A stretch of 64,000 nt of DNA from Trebouxia sp. TZW2008 (Eukaryota > Chlorophyta > Trebouxiophyceae > Trebouxiales > Trebouxiaceae): the NCBI GenBank assembly GCA_002118135.1, contig BDIU01000039.1:248001-312000 (forward strand), read 5' to 3'. The notes under the pieces were generated by a model. That model was not told the DNA's origin. It was given only the letters and a program-made list of their open reading frames with translations, and ran no database searches. Within the stretch, counting starts at the first letter, position 1. Each line of letters opens with the position of its first letter. This document shows, piece after piece, positions 24,801 to 33,699 of the stretch. The position numbers and the translations under genes were made by a program.

Positions 24801-25284
24801 GGTCACCATCACAAATGTATAGCCTGCAATGATGTGTGTGCTGGCAGACACTTTTTGAAGTCGGTCAAGTGACTATTAATGTTTTGAAAGGCTGTTGTAA
24901 TGCTGTATGAATCAGCTGGCTTTTTGCTTCTGCTAATGTAACAGCTTTCATGTGACATGCCCAATCTTGGGTGCTTTCAGGATTTGGAAAGTACTGAAGC
25001 AGCAGCACAGGTTGACAGCAGCAACACAGGTCTATCAGGATCGCTGTTAATAAATGAAGACATCATCAAAACCAGCTGGCCCTTCTAACATAAAGGCTTT
25101 CATCTGACGTCCCTAATGTGGTTGTTTTCAGGATTTGGAAGATACTGAAGCAGCTGCACAGGATGACAGCAATAATACAGGTCTGCCAGGATTGCTGCTG
25201 AAAACAAGCAGCAGTAGCAGACGCAGTGCAGCTCTATCCCCTGCTACATCACAGGCAGTTCCTGGATGGATGCTGGACAAGTAG
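9805..25284 (+). CDS. Long coiled-coil protein, 21 exons, family unknown
   Basis: Exons: 9805-10478, 11345-11483, 12445-12594, 12925-13107, 13674-13834, 14187-14271, 14819-14971, 15317-15451, 15989-16093, 16388-16531, 17395-17526, 18160-18369, 19102-19431, 19998-20201, 20362-20562, 21106-21360, 21832-22061, 22474-22612, 23649-23756, 24137-24388, 25132-25284. Every intron phase matches; the sum is 4143 bases, 1380 aa. Nearly all of it is heptad-like, rich in E, Q, K, L and A (for example LEELEREAAQLQQKLDE), so an extended coiled coil is predicted. The region around exon 20 is Gly/Pro/Ala-rich, and the C-terminus is Ser-rich. The frame is open upstream to 9646 and encodes a hydrophobic segment (LKVLAIVLTLASSFVMLLQW), so a membrane-anchored N-terminus from an unresolved upstream exon is possible and the start is uncertain. 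A golgin-like tether or a centrosome/basal-body scaffold would fit, but I do not recognise the family. At least thirteen exons have decayed partial copies in adjoining introns. Confidence 0.85.
11055..11300 (+). repeat. Two decayed copies of coiled-coil exon 2
   Basis: Exon 2 start (GGATTTTCACAAGGC, ERREAEVHSLEAGLQKQLAD) has worn copies near 11058 and 11192, with interval about 135-150 bases to the intact exon at 11345. Confidence 0.75.
11720..12410 (+). repeat. Five decayed copies of coiled-coil exon 3
   Basis: Copies of the GRTREQLAASQVEADSWKSQ segment lie near 11722 (very worn), 11892, 12025, 12160 and 12298, leading to the intact exon at 12445. Period is 135-148 bases. Three keep a CAG acceptor before GGGC/GGTCGG, but none continues into the exon's second half. 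Confidence 0.85.
12797..12870 (+). repeat. Copy of coiled-coil exon 4 start
   Basis: EVKRMLGESEQERKGIRDKYIA repeats the start of the intact exon at 12925 after a CAG acceptor, but no donor follows. Spacing is 128 bases. Confidence 0.8.
13419..13600 (+). repeat. Two copies of coiled-coil exon 5 start
   Basis: Copies near 13420 and 13535. The second reads KSSERSDVAKKLCEQQALLE and is followed by a usable GTGAGC donor, so it could be a short alternative exon. Confidence 0.75.
15535..15654 (+). repeat. Downstream copy of coiled-coil exon 8
   Basis: Repeats YGISKMTIKPQDFISC to AAREAHLQ and its GTTTGC donor, one intron after the intact exon 15317-15451. The acceptor side has been lost. Confidence 0.8.
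16967..17340 (+). repeat. Three decayed copies of coiled-coil exon 11
   Basis: Starts at 16967, 17111 and 17250, each after a CAG acceptor, with AHYxELKVARDTA; the intact copy starts at 17395. Period is 139-145 bases. Frames break after the QHLS segment. Confidence 0.85.
17838..18110 (+). repeat. Two decayed copies of coiled-coil exon 12
   Basis: VERLSQRVTDLTADRKRAA at 17838 and a mutated copy near 18014 precede the intact exon at 18160. Confidence 0.85.
19551..19607 (+). repeat. Copy of coiled-coil exon 13 end
   Basis: Repeats QLAIRSKLNKFGIQ and its GTTTAC donor downstream of the intact exon 19102-19431. A worn copy of the start of the same exon lies near 18967-19030, on the upstream side. 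Confidence 0.8.
19786..19915 (+). repeat. Decayed copy of coiled-coil exon 14
   Basis: Long copy of the intact exon 19998-20201 with frameshifts (TCACAGGTGACTTGACTGAG in place of TCACAGGTGGCTGAGCTAAG). Spacing is about 208 bases. Confidence 0.85.
20600..20805 (+). repeat. Two decayed copies of coiled-coil exon 15 end
   Basis: The donor side of exon 20362-20562 (EAERSAFNQQQLEAERKLR, VQHSEQ) recurs near 20605-20675 and 20727-20802 with stops. Both are downstream of the intact exon. Confidence 0.8.
21031..21085 (-). other. tRNA-like remnant (minus strand)
   Basis: The minus strand reads AGGTCACAGGTTCAAATCCTG, minus its first letter the standard variable-loop plus T-arm of a eukaryotic tRNA with a near-consensus B box. 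The D-arm and acceptor stem are not convincing, so this is more likely a tRNA relic or a tRNA-derived SINE head than a working gene. It lies in an intron between the copy and the intact form of coiled-coil exon 16. Confidence 0.35.
22803..23640 (+). repeat. Six decayed copies of coiled-coil exon 19
   Basis: The start of exon 19 (GDMEGVRQQAEQHLAAA) recurs near 22810, 22947, 23080, 23214, 23342 and 23497 before the intact exon at 23649. Spacings are about 130-155 bases. The last two copies also share a long intronic segment containing CTTAACCT and CGGAGATTTCCTTTGTCC with each other, so the most recent duplications were there. Confidence 0.9.
23813..23972 (-). mobile_element. Dispersed repeat, copy 2
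   Basis: CATC/CATT-rich run followed by CTAGACAGGCTCAGCAGGCC and ACTGTCTCCAACCAGTTTGG, matching the copies at 2576 and 52178. It lies in an intron of the coiled-coil gene. Confidence 0.6.
24981..25060 (+). repeat. Decayed copy of coiled-coil last exon start
   Basis: Repeats TTTCAG, GATTTGGAA, ACTGAAGCAGC and GACAGCA, about 150 bases before the intact last exon at 25132. It terminates in a stop soon after. Confidence 0.8.
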
Positions 25285-26011
25285 ACACTAAAATGTTGGT
25301 GTGAAGCTGTTTGTCTGCATTGTGTTGATCGACACCTTGTGGTCAATTGCACTGACCAGTGACTGACTTGACTGTACTTCTAGCACTTGATATTGTCAGT
25401 CACAATGGCAGCAATATATGGGTAGGCTCTCCAATGTGCATGCTGACTCGCTGATGAACGCATGCACTTTGCAATTGCATGAACAGTGGTGGTCACAAAG
25501 CTGCATCAATTGCTGCAATCACAACATATAAGATGCCTGTTAGAAGGCTCAAACACATTCAAATGGCAAAGCATTTTCGCAAATCAAGTCTTCAAATCTA
25601 GCCAATTGGGTTGCGACCTTGCGACTGTCATTGTGGAAACCTTCTCGCCTTTTTGGCCAAGGCATATCTGTACACCAGGCTCGTGTTGTGCACACCTTCA
25701 AATCTTGTGATTCACAGCAAACTGTTTGCACAGTAGAGTTTCACTTCATTCGTGGAGCAGCGTGGCATGCAGCACACTTTTGCAAAAGATACAATTTTTG
25801 CAGAGTCTGCTGCTGCTGTTCATCAGCTGTCGCAGCAACATCTTGTTGCAGCCTGGTGATTTTGAAGCAGGTTTGTATTCTGCCAACTTGAAGTGCACAT
25901 GCTGTACCTCACGATACATGTCCACGCAGATCAGGCTTGGGTTTTGTTTGTTCCTTCACGCGCTGATCGAACCAGCCTGACTGGTCATCAGTATGTATCC
26001 ACATTGTGTAC
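25285..26011. other. 3' flank and intergenic, no gene seen
   Basis: Only short frames; no TGTAA motif was found here. It runs from the coiled-coil stop to the target-site duplication of the transposon. Confidence 0.5.
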
Positions 26012-26019
26012 ATATCACT

Positions 26020-26458
26020 CAGGGTTCTACAAGGCCTCTGAGAGATCTCGGGTTGCCCTCCACAGGAGCAAAATTTCGCGGGTTTTGCGCCCCCTCGAAC
26101 TTTTGTTTCTGTTGGCTTTTTGTGGGGGCTGCCCATGGGCGATGACAAGTGCATGTGGGGTGCCAAGTTGCGATTACTGTTTGAAAGCACGTTTTGTCTG
26201 TTGTTGCATTGAGTTTTGGTGTGGCAGCACCGTTTTTGCTGAAATCGCACGCAATACGCATCTTTTGCAGGCAAAATTCTTCGTACAGCCCACGCAATTG
26301 ATGCTCCAACATGTTGTCGTGTGGGCTGCCCACTTTGATGCGATTTTTTGGCGGGGGCTTCGCCCGCCCCCATCGAAAATTTACATCAGGGCGAAATACG
26401 GAAGCTGCCCCCGTGAGGGGTCCTGCCCCCGGGGCAGAGCGGGGGTTGTAGAACCCTG
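26020..26458. mobile_element. Non-autonomous hAT-type DNA transposon (439 bp)
   Basis: Terminal inverted repeats of 13 bases, CAGGGTTCTACAA at 26020-26032 and its exact complement at 26446-26458, are flanked by the 8-base target-site duplication ATATCACT (26012-26019 and 26459-26466). An 8-bp duplication with CAGGG ends is the hAT signature. There is no transposase frame. The interior holds a GC-rich hairpin near 26352-26378. It lies about 130 bases upstream of the F-box/LRR start and so may sit in its promoter or 5' UTR. Confidence 0.92.
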
Positions 26459-26496
26459 ATATCACTCGCTTCCAAACTTCCTCTTTTTAAGCTTAA

Positions 26497-26539
26497 CACC
26501 GTGCTGAGGCCGCAACTTGCAAGTGAACGCAGCACGGTG
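26497..26539. promoter_or_regulatory. Inverted repeat upstream of the F-box/LRR gene
   Basis: CACCGTGCTG (26497-26506) and its complement (26530-26539), 23-base spacer, 48 bases before the start codon. It may be an operator-like site or an RNA stem in the 5' UTR. Confidence 0.4.
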
Positions 26540-26586
26540 CAGCCTCCCCGTCCGCTGCACGTTGTCACTTGTTCCACTGTTCCCGC

Positions 26587-27819
26587 ATGGTGCGTTTGAG
26601 CGACGAGCTGTGGTCTGGCATCTTCGCCGTACTTCCTAGAGCAGACGAACTCTTGACCACAGACTGGAGGCAGATCAAGCCTACGCCCAGCACACAGCAG
26701 CTCTTGCAGCTCAGGCTTGTATGCAAGCAATTCAATGACCTGCACGCACAGCAGGTGCACAGGCTGTCACTTGATCAGCACTTCTCCTCAAACGCGCTGG
26801 CAGGACTGCTCGCTTGGCTTCGTCGACGCAAGCCTCCGATTAGTTCTCTTGAACTTAATTGCGGGGCTCCAGTGCTGGACACAGTTCTCGGAGCAGTAGC
26901 GGTTCTTCAGACAGCCATCACCCACGTCCATATTGCGCGGTTTTCGCATACCTCGTTCAAGCTGTTATCAGCTTTCGACAGCCTTCAGATATGCAAGTTG
27001 GCACCGGCGTCGGGCAGCGATGTTGATCTGTCCGCTTTGCAAGGCTTATCAGACCTGAGTCGTTTGTGGCTGTTAGAGGGAAGCTTCACCAAGCTGTCGG
27101 CCCTCAGAAGCTTGTCTCACCTGTTACTCAAGAAGGCTCAAGTAACAAGTGATCAAGATTGCGGCTTCGTGTCGAAGTTAAAGCAGCTAGACCTCGTGCA
27201 CAGTGACATGCAAGGCTTCCATCAGCTGGGTCTGTCAGCATGTTCACAGCTGAAGTCTCTAAGGCTCAGTCGCAGTACCTTGGAAGACAAACATGGCAAT
27301 GGGCAGCTTGATCTTGATCTTGACGTCGTACCTGAAAACCTGTCCAGCCTCAGCAAGCTCACGCACCTTCAATTGGGGGGCACCCCCGTCCAAATTCACG
27401 AGCAAGACTGGCTGACAGATCTCACAGCTCTCAAGGAATTGACTGTCAAGCTTGCAGCATCGGGACCTGGTTCATTGCATCCTCTGCTCTCTCTTACCCA
27501 GCTAACCAACATTGCACTGCGAGGTGCAGCCTCAGGAACAGAAGTTGTTTTAGATATAGCTTGGCACCTACTGCCCGCTTTGCAGCAACTTTCATTCTCC
27601 AAGTTTGTTGTACAAATAGACAAGTACAGCGCCGCCAGCCTGTTGCAGCTCGCTCGCTTGAGGGACATTGCATTCACAGATGTGAACACAGCAGACCCAC
27701 AGAGCTGTCTATGCTTCACTGCAGTGCTTCACAGACTTGTTGCGTTGAACCCACAGCTGAACTTGACATTGAATGGATCCAAGTTTCCTAGTGACCTTCT
27801 TAACTTTGATGTTGCCTGA
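26587..27819 (+). CDS. F-box-like / leucine-rich-repeat protein, intronless
   Basis: Single open frame of 410 aa from the ATG at 26587 to TGA. The N-terminus MVRLSDELWSGIFAVLP followed by LLQLRLVCKQFNDLHAQQV has the shape of an F-box (LP..L..I...L, then R.VCK.F..L). The rest is a series of Leu-rich repeats (LSDLSRLWLLEGSF, LKQLDLVHSDMQGF, LSSLSKLTHLQLGGT, LTALKELTVKL). F-box/LRR proteins act as substrate receptors of SCF ubiquitin ligases; that role is inferred. An upstream in-frame TTG adds only a few residues, so the ATG is preferred. It is the only uninterrupted gene here and the only one without exon-edge arrays. A hAT element lies just upstream. TGTAA follows at 28131. Confidence 0.8.
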   Translation: MVRLSDELWSGIFAVLPRADELLTTDWRQIKPTPSTQQLLQLRLVCKQFNDLHAQQVHRLSLDQHFSSNALAGLLAWLRRRKPPISSLELNCGAPVLDTVLGAVAVLQTAITHVHIARFSHTSFKLLSAFDSLQICKLAPASGSDVDLSALQGLSDLSRLWLLEGSFTKLSALRSLSHLLLKKAQVTSDQDCGFVSKLKQLDLVHSDMQGFHQLGLSACSQLKSLRLSRSTLEDKHGNGQLDLDLDVVPENLSSLSKLTHLQLGGTPVQIHEQDWLTDLTALKELTVKLAASGPGSLHPLLSLTQLTNIALRGAASGTEVVLDIAWHLLPALQQLSFSKFVVQIDKYSAASLLQLARLRDIAFTDVNTADPQSCLCFTAVLHRLVALNPQLNLTLNGSKFPSDLLNFDVA

Positions 27820-28130
27820 GATGTCGCCCAAGAACAGCGTTGTACAAACAAGGTCCCTGCTCTGTGTATCGTGTGCCCAGTCACAGATGTGCGTACACTG
27901 GCTTTGAGTCAACTGTGTTTTTGAGTGTTCAAGTGTTGGTGATAAAAGTTGGTCCCAATTTTGTTTTGATGCCCTGACTGGCAGCTCACAAACAATTTTC
28001 TAAGTGTTAGACTCACTCAGATTGAAACATCACGTACTTGTATAGCAGACACTTTGAGCAGACACATGGTGCCAATGATATTTGCAGTTTGACATGCACA
28101 TGACCGTTGTCGATTGCAGTTGTAACATTG

Positions 28131-28135
28131 AGAGT
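28131..28135 (+). terminator. Candidate TGTAA signal for the F-box/LRR gene
   Basis: First TGTAA downstream of the stop, about 310 bases away. Confidence 0.35.
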
Positions 28136-28956
28136 GGTTGTAGCAGTGTGAGGAATTCGCACCTCGCCATCTAGCTAGCAATGCTTTTGACCCGTACGAG
28201 TTCTGTATCAGGGGGCCCATCTGCTTCAAGATGTCGTTGTCCAGCTGTGATGTCAAGTCATCATCACATACAGCATTATGGCAGTGATAATGCATCTCTG
28301 ACCCTCTGCCACTGTTACAGCATTGCGTGTCAAGCAGCAAACCCTCAGCCTGTACCTACTGATTGATGCCAAGCAGCATGATCTGCACGATACCATATTT
28401 TCAATATATAGTATCATGTGTAACACAACAAAGCTGGTCCCAGCCTCATGAGCGGCTACAAACGGTAGGTGTTGTCAGCTTCCCCTGACCTCGTGAGGCT
28501 GGTCTGCTGCAGCGCCCAGTGACAGCATGCACAGTAAACTGTGATGAGGCATCACGTTTGTTGTTGTGTTGATCAACATGATTACCAGTGTTGACACTGT
28601 GTGCGCCTCCGTCAGACTTGTGCATGCTCACTAATTGTCGAGCCTCACTGACAATCATGATTGCCCTTCAGTGAGGGTACCTAGCATGCAAGACATCACA
28701 ATGGACGAACATTCGCAGACATTGCTGCAAGCACCCCCACAGTGGTTGCTGCGTGATTCCTTCAGCACATCAGCAGAGCCCCATTCACAATGGCAAATCT
28801 GGCTTCGACCCCCTGAGAGCCTCCATCCTGTACAGACATCAGCATGAGGAGGGCAAGCAGGCATGCTTCTTGACAACATGATTGGCAACATTTTGGCAGA
28901 CATCCCCTTCCTCTCTGTCTGGCACAAACGCAGTGTAACCCTGAATGCACCTCCAT

Positions 28957-31729
28957 CTATGGCAAGTGAGTCGTGACGGTGTCAATCTACACAGGCATTG
29001 TTAGAGCCGCATGCTTCAAGGACCCCAGTGCTCAAGCATGCTGGCTTGGGAACGCATATGCAAACTTACCAGCAATCTAGCCTGGAAGTGACATGGTAAG
29101 TGCTGTTGCTGAGCTGCTTGTGATCTGGGTGGCGCGCCTTGAATGCATTTCAGCATCATACGGTGCGTCACCAGCTCCTGCACAGCACAAAGAATCTGAG
29201 ATTTGCGCTTTAGCTGAGGTGATGGCTGACTGCGGCACCACACCAAGTCTCATAGCAAGCCCTGGACAGTTTATGTAGGGATTTCTTGTCATCAGCTCCT
29301 GAACAGCACAAGACACTGGCAACTGGTGCAAAACATACTATCAGTCCATCATACTTGTACTGAACTTTGGAAGTTACTGCCTGTGTATTTGGGCAATCAG
29401 ACAACCATCGATCAATCTTTGCAATGGCTTTGTCTTGTGGCCAACACCAACGTGCAGGAGTTGACGTTCTATTGGAGCCGTCACTTCCAAAAGAGTGACA
29501 GAAGTGTCCAGAGGTAATTTTGTCTGACCTCAGGAGTAGGCTAGTAGTAATGTGACTTGGCAGATGCTGTCTTTGCTGGCAGTAGTGCTGGTGTTGTGTG
29601 TAAAGCGGAAGGTTGGTACAGCAGTTATTTATGAGTTCAACATGACTGCAGCAAATCTGCACAGAACAAACTGCCATACATTTGGTCTAATTGCATGGCA
29701 CTTAGACTCTGACAACTACATGATGGGTCATGTTGGTGTTGTTATTGTCCTTTCTGCCTGGTGTTTGGTGACAATCACATGACAATCTGAGGAGACGGCG
29801 TACATGCCAGGAACTCGCGATGTGTCCACGCAGAACTGCCTACTATGCCCTGAGCTGAGGCTGATAAGACAGCAGTATCATTCTTGTTGTCATTGTGTTG
29901 TCACCACTGTCCTGACCATCAGCATCATGGTGCTGATTGGCTCGCAGACATACACTACTGCTGCTAATGCTGGCACTGTTGCTGATATTGTTTGTGCTCA
30001 TTTAATGGCACCTGAGGACAATGCTTACATGCCAGGCTTGAGGCAGGAACTCGCGATGTGTCCACGCAGCATTGCCTGCAGGGCCCTGTGCTGGGGCTGA
30101 TAGAACAGCATGCTTAGTCACCAGGATCGCCAGCCTACAAACCATTAAGAATCCTTTGAGTGGCCCCCAGTAGTAAGTGCAACAGACACTGCAGCTACAG
30201 CTGCCAAAAACTTTTGAATCAGGCTGTGAAAGGACCCTGTTGTAGCCAGTAAGGATCATAACTGCTGCCAGCACTGCCCTGCGCTGGGGCTAATAAAACA
30301 GCATGCTTAGTCACCAGGATTGCAGGCCTACAAGGCATCAGGAAAATCCTGAGAAACTCCCATTATTAGACATTGTAATTGCAGCTCTCAATCATATATT
30401 GAAATCCTTGATTGTGGTCTTGCCATGGGCTTCTGGGATAAGATCACAAAAGCATTGCCAGCATTGCTAGCATTGCCCTGTGCTGGGGCTGATAGAACAG
30501 CATGCCTAGTCACCAGGACTACGAGCCTACAAGACATCAGGAAAAGATTGTGAACCTCCCATCAATTGACATCACAGCTGCAGCTCTCAATGACATCTGA
30601 AGCAGGCTCCAGTATTGGCTTGCTGCTATTAGTGAAGCTTACATGCCATATGTGCACAGTTGATGCTGAACGGCATCAAGTAGAGCTTGCTCAGTCCTCA
30701 ACTGCGGTCTAACAAAGCTTTATTGATGTGTTGAAGGCATATGGTTGGTTTGACAATCTCACCGTCTTGAGATCACAGTTGACATTTGCATCATGGTTGC
30801 TATCAACAAGACAGTTGGTTGGCAAGCTTGATTTAGCTGGAGGTAGACATATCTGTTGCGCAAGCACTGGTACTTTGCACAAAGTTTGCAGGGCTACACT
30901 GTTTAGGACTAACATGCAATGACGCGTTTGGATAAAGCATGTGCAGTCCATTGAGGCATTTTCTTGAGGTCAAGGCTTCGTCAGCAACAGTACAGTGACT
31001 CACTTGTGATGTTGCATGACATGTCGCAGCTCCCGTGCTATAGCAGAATGGACAGCATTCAGCGTCAAAGCTGTATCCTGCCTGCATTGCAGAATGGACA
31101 GCACTAAGCCTTTAAGTGATATCTTGTACGCACTGAAGAGTGGACGTCATTCAGCGTCAAAGTGGTGTTTTGCCTGCGTTGCAGAATGGACAGCATTCAC
31201 CCTCCGGCTCATACCTAGCCTGCATTGCAGTATGGACGGCACTCAGCGTCAAGGCTGCATCCTGCCTGCATTGCAGAATGGACAGCATTTAGCCTTGGTG
31301 ATATTGTATTTGTAACCCTAAACCCTAAACCATTTAGCCTTGATTACATGCTGGAATTGAACTTTGTTCCTTTGCCTTGGTTAGATCTTACATGTATTGC
31401 AGAATGGACAACATACATCAGAGTTGCGTCTCCCCTGCAATGCACAACATCAAATATGTCTAATCTATGCCTGTCAAAGCACAGCAATGAAATTTATGCC
31501 CAATTGCCTATGCATTTGTTACAGCTTGCAAGCACAATGGCTGAGCAATCACCATTATAGCAGGCAGTACAGCATTACAGCTGAACACACGTCATCATGT
31601 ACAACATGTGCATGCTTATATGCAGTATAAGTTGGAACATGTAATTATAATTATAATTATTATTATTGTTATTATTATTATTACTATCATTATCATTGTT
31701 TATATTTATATTATCATTATCATTGTTAA

Positions 31730-31771
<42 letters not shown>

Positions 31772-33699
31772 CATTATCGTGATTATTACTGTGCATGCTT
31801 GCTGCTGAGCCTACATGACCCTACTATTTGCATGCAGAAGCAGTGAAGTGCCTCCAAAAAGGTCCATCCAAAGCCGCATTGTACCAAAACAAAGCAATCC
31901 TCAACACACTCTATTACAGGCGGGTTGCTTACATGTTTTGTCTTGACTGACCAGCTGCCAGCACCGCAGGCTTGCAAGCTCTATCCAGCCAATAAAAAGC
32001 AGCGATGTTGTCAATGAGCAGCAAGCGCATAGCTCCATTGTTCTGCAGTGCCAAGTGCATTGTCATCATATCATATGTGAACCAAAGCAAATCATTCCGA
32101 ATAGACTATCATAGGTGCACGAGTTTTGACATAGGTGCCGTGACAATATTCAGCGCATGGCTCCATTGTTTGGCAATGCCAAACGCATTGCCAGCATTTC
32201 TGATGAGAATCGTACCGAAACAAAGCATGGTAACATAAGCACCTGAATGCACAAGATGACACGAATGCCACGGGTTCAATCTTTTGCAATGTCAAGCTTC
32301 TTTCGGAAGATTCAACAAAAATCATTGGGCCATGAGTACTCTGTACGCAAAATATAACAAATGAGCCGTGTTTGAGCCATACTCATGCTAGCACTGCGCT
32401 GTCAGCAGATCCTAGCATGATTGCATCAGCGGAATCCAAGTGTAAGATGCCTGCATACATGAGATGACATATGCGCCATGATTGAGACACAACCATGCTG
32501 AATGCATCTGCCAAGATTTCTCAAACACGCAATCCACCTTGTAAATGACACATGCCTGAAGCACACCTGTAAGGAAGTCAATGTTGGTTTGATGACCTTG
32601 AGAGCTGCCAAGAATTGAAGGCTGCTATGACACTGGATCTGCAGCAGCACAGTAAGATCATCTACCAAGCACAATTGCAATGTTCACGGTAGAAGAGATC
32701 AAGCCAACTAGATGCACATACAAAGCAGAGTGCTTTTTGTAAGCAGTAGCTGCTCTAACACACTGTAGCAGAGTAGTCAGCAAACGTTGTAGCTGGAGCG
32801 CGCTTGCCAGACTGAACCCCAGAATGAACAGACATACGCGGCAGAAAGCATAGCACAAGCAGCAGCTGTTGCAGCATGGATTTTTGCTGTAGCAGAGTAG
32901 TCAGCAAACATTGTAGCTGGAGCGCACTTGCCAGATTGAACCTTTGAAGGCTTTCAGTCAGCAAATTGCTGTCATCTGAGATGGGCCTGTGCAAACCATG
33001 ATGTCTGATTTCAGTACAATCAAGTCTACTGCTCAAGTGAAGACTGCCTGAGCTGCTTCACATTGAGCGAGTGACATGTGCTGTTCTGAAAGCACAGTTT
33101 CACCTTTGCTGAGCCTGTTGTGCAGTTTGTATTCGGAAATCAAGCACCTGTAAGCCAGTACAAGGCATATTGCAACAATACCCAGGGGAATTGAGGCTTC
33201 CACTGTTTGTTATGAGCCAGGAGACGACATATGTGTACCTGATATAGTCTCAGGGTGTCAAATTTGCTGTCTAGGTCAATAAGCAGCACGTTTTCTGCAT
33301 GCAAAGCAGGTGCAGCGCATGGTCATTTGTGCTGCAGAAGCCCGTAGGCCTTGCTGTGCAACAGCGAACGCTTTGCACAACAGCATACCCTCACGACCTC
33401 CGTACAACACGCCGTTCACCTCCTTTGGCAAGATGCACGAGGCTGCAGCCTGCACAGTGGTCATCAGCTGTAAGGACAGTGTCAGTTTTCATGGAGTCTC
33501 GACGCAGGGCGCATACCTGCACAAGCAGCTCGGACTTGGCAGTGCCGCTGAGCCCTACAAGCTCAACAACGTGCCCCGGTCTGAGGAAGACTGCCTGATC
33601 CAAGAAAGGAATGCCTGTTCGCACAGGGTCGACAACTATACGTGCGAATAGGTCGAATGCAGTTTCGTCAGGAGTCAAGAAAGAGGCGTAGTCTGCCAT
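28957..33699 (-). CDS. XRCC2: XRCC2-type RAD51 paralogue
   Basis: Homologous-recombination mediator; in animals and plants XRCC2 works in the BCDX2 complex in the nucleus. Exons in phase: 33699-33517, 33449-33389, 33294-33239, 33147-33104, 32986 to an unresolved end, 32638-32597, 32042-31952, 31070-31004, 30134-30029, 29177-29070 and, less surely, a short last exon 28986-28957. Landmarks: PGHVVELVGLSGTAKSELLV (Walker A region), ENVLLIDLDSKFDTLRLYQ, LLLIDNIAAFYWLDRA (Walker B), LTLNAVHSAIARELRHV, LAILVTKHAVL, and THREFLPQAWH joined to ELVTHRMML. Their order and spacing match XRCC2. The P-loop reads GLSGTAKS rather than GxxxxGK[ST]; ATP binding by XRCC2 is reported dispensable in human cells. 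One junction is open: two alternative versions of the segment before 32042 exist (at 32986-32888 and 32638-32597), probably duplicates. Introns carry copies of at least five exons. Confidence 0.85.
29285..29335 (-). repeat. Copy of XRCC2 exon 29177-29070 start
   Basis: The minus strand reads CAVQELMTRNPY against CAVQELVTHRMM at the intact exon, about 120 bases upstream in transcript direction. It is broken soon after. Confidence 0.7.
29807..30540 (-). repeat. Copies of XRCC2 exon 30134-30029 in ~200-bp repeats
   Basis: The LAILVTKHAVLSAPAQG segment (plus-strand word GGGGCTGATAGAACAGCATG) recurs with changes near 30285-30345 and 30485-30535, and a fragment with the exon's other half lies at 29807-29875. 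Period is about 200 bases. The intact exon is within this stretch. Confidence 0.8.
31033..31440 (-). repeat. Minisatellite made of XRCC2 exon 31070-31004 start
   Basis: Plus-strand unit containing TGCATTGCAGAATGGACAGC occurs near 31080, 31185, 31222, 31273 and, diverged, 31395, besides the intact exon, with spacings from about 40 to 55 bases up to over 100. On the minus strand each encodes a version of LTLNAVHSAMQ. The copies sit upstream of the intact exon in transcript direction; their right edges read GC rather than GT. Confidence 0.8.
31314..31331. repeat. Interstitial telomere-type repeat
   Basis: AACCCTAAACCCTAAACC, about 2.6 units of the plant-type telomere repeat CCCTAAA. The word ATTTAGCCTTG flanks it on both sides, as a direct repeat might after insertion. 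It lies in an XRCC2 intron. Confidence 0.75.
31637..31795. repeat. ATT/TTA-rich microsatellite
   Basis: Imperfect (TTA/ATT)n tract with ATC variants, in an XRCC2 intron. The long Asn/Ile-rich frames across it are artefacts of the repeat. Confidence 0.95.
31840..32245 (-). repeat. Copies around XRCC2 exon 32042-31952
   Basis: The start of the Walker B exon with its upstream intron (AACAATGGAGCTATGCGC and TTTGCTTTGG-type words on the minus strand) recurs near 32150-32215 with a TGA, and a worn piece lies near 31850-31890. Confidence 0.65.
32763..32942 (-). repeat. Duplicated segment in XRCC2, 125-bp spacing
   Basis: A 54-base stretch containing AGCAGAGTAGTCAGCAAAC occurs at 32763-32815 and 32888-32942 with few differences. 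On the minus strand both encode NLASALQLQxLLTTLLQ-like words, matching the XRCC2 segment before the Walker B exon. Confidence 0.8.

Noticed and set aside
25893..26465. Open frames of 148-188 codons on both strands
   Set aside because: They fall inside the hAT-type element, overlap on both strands and show no transposase or other family motif.
31575..31808. Asn-rich and Ile-rich open frames
   Set aside because: Pure translation of an ATT/TTA microsatellite.
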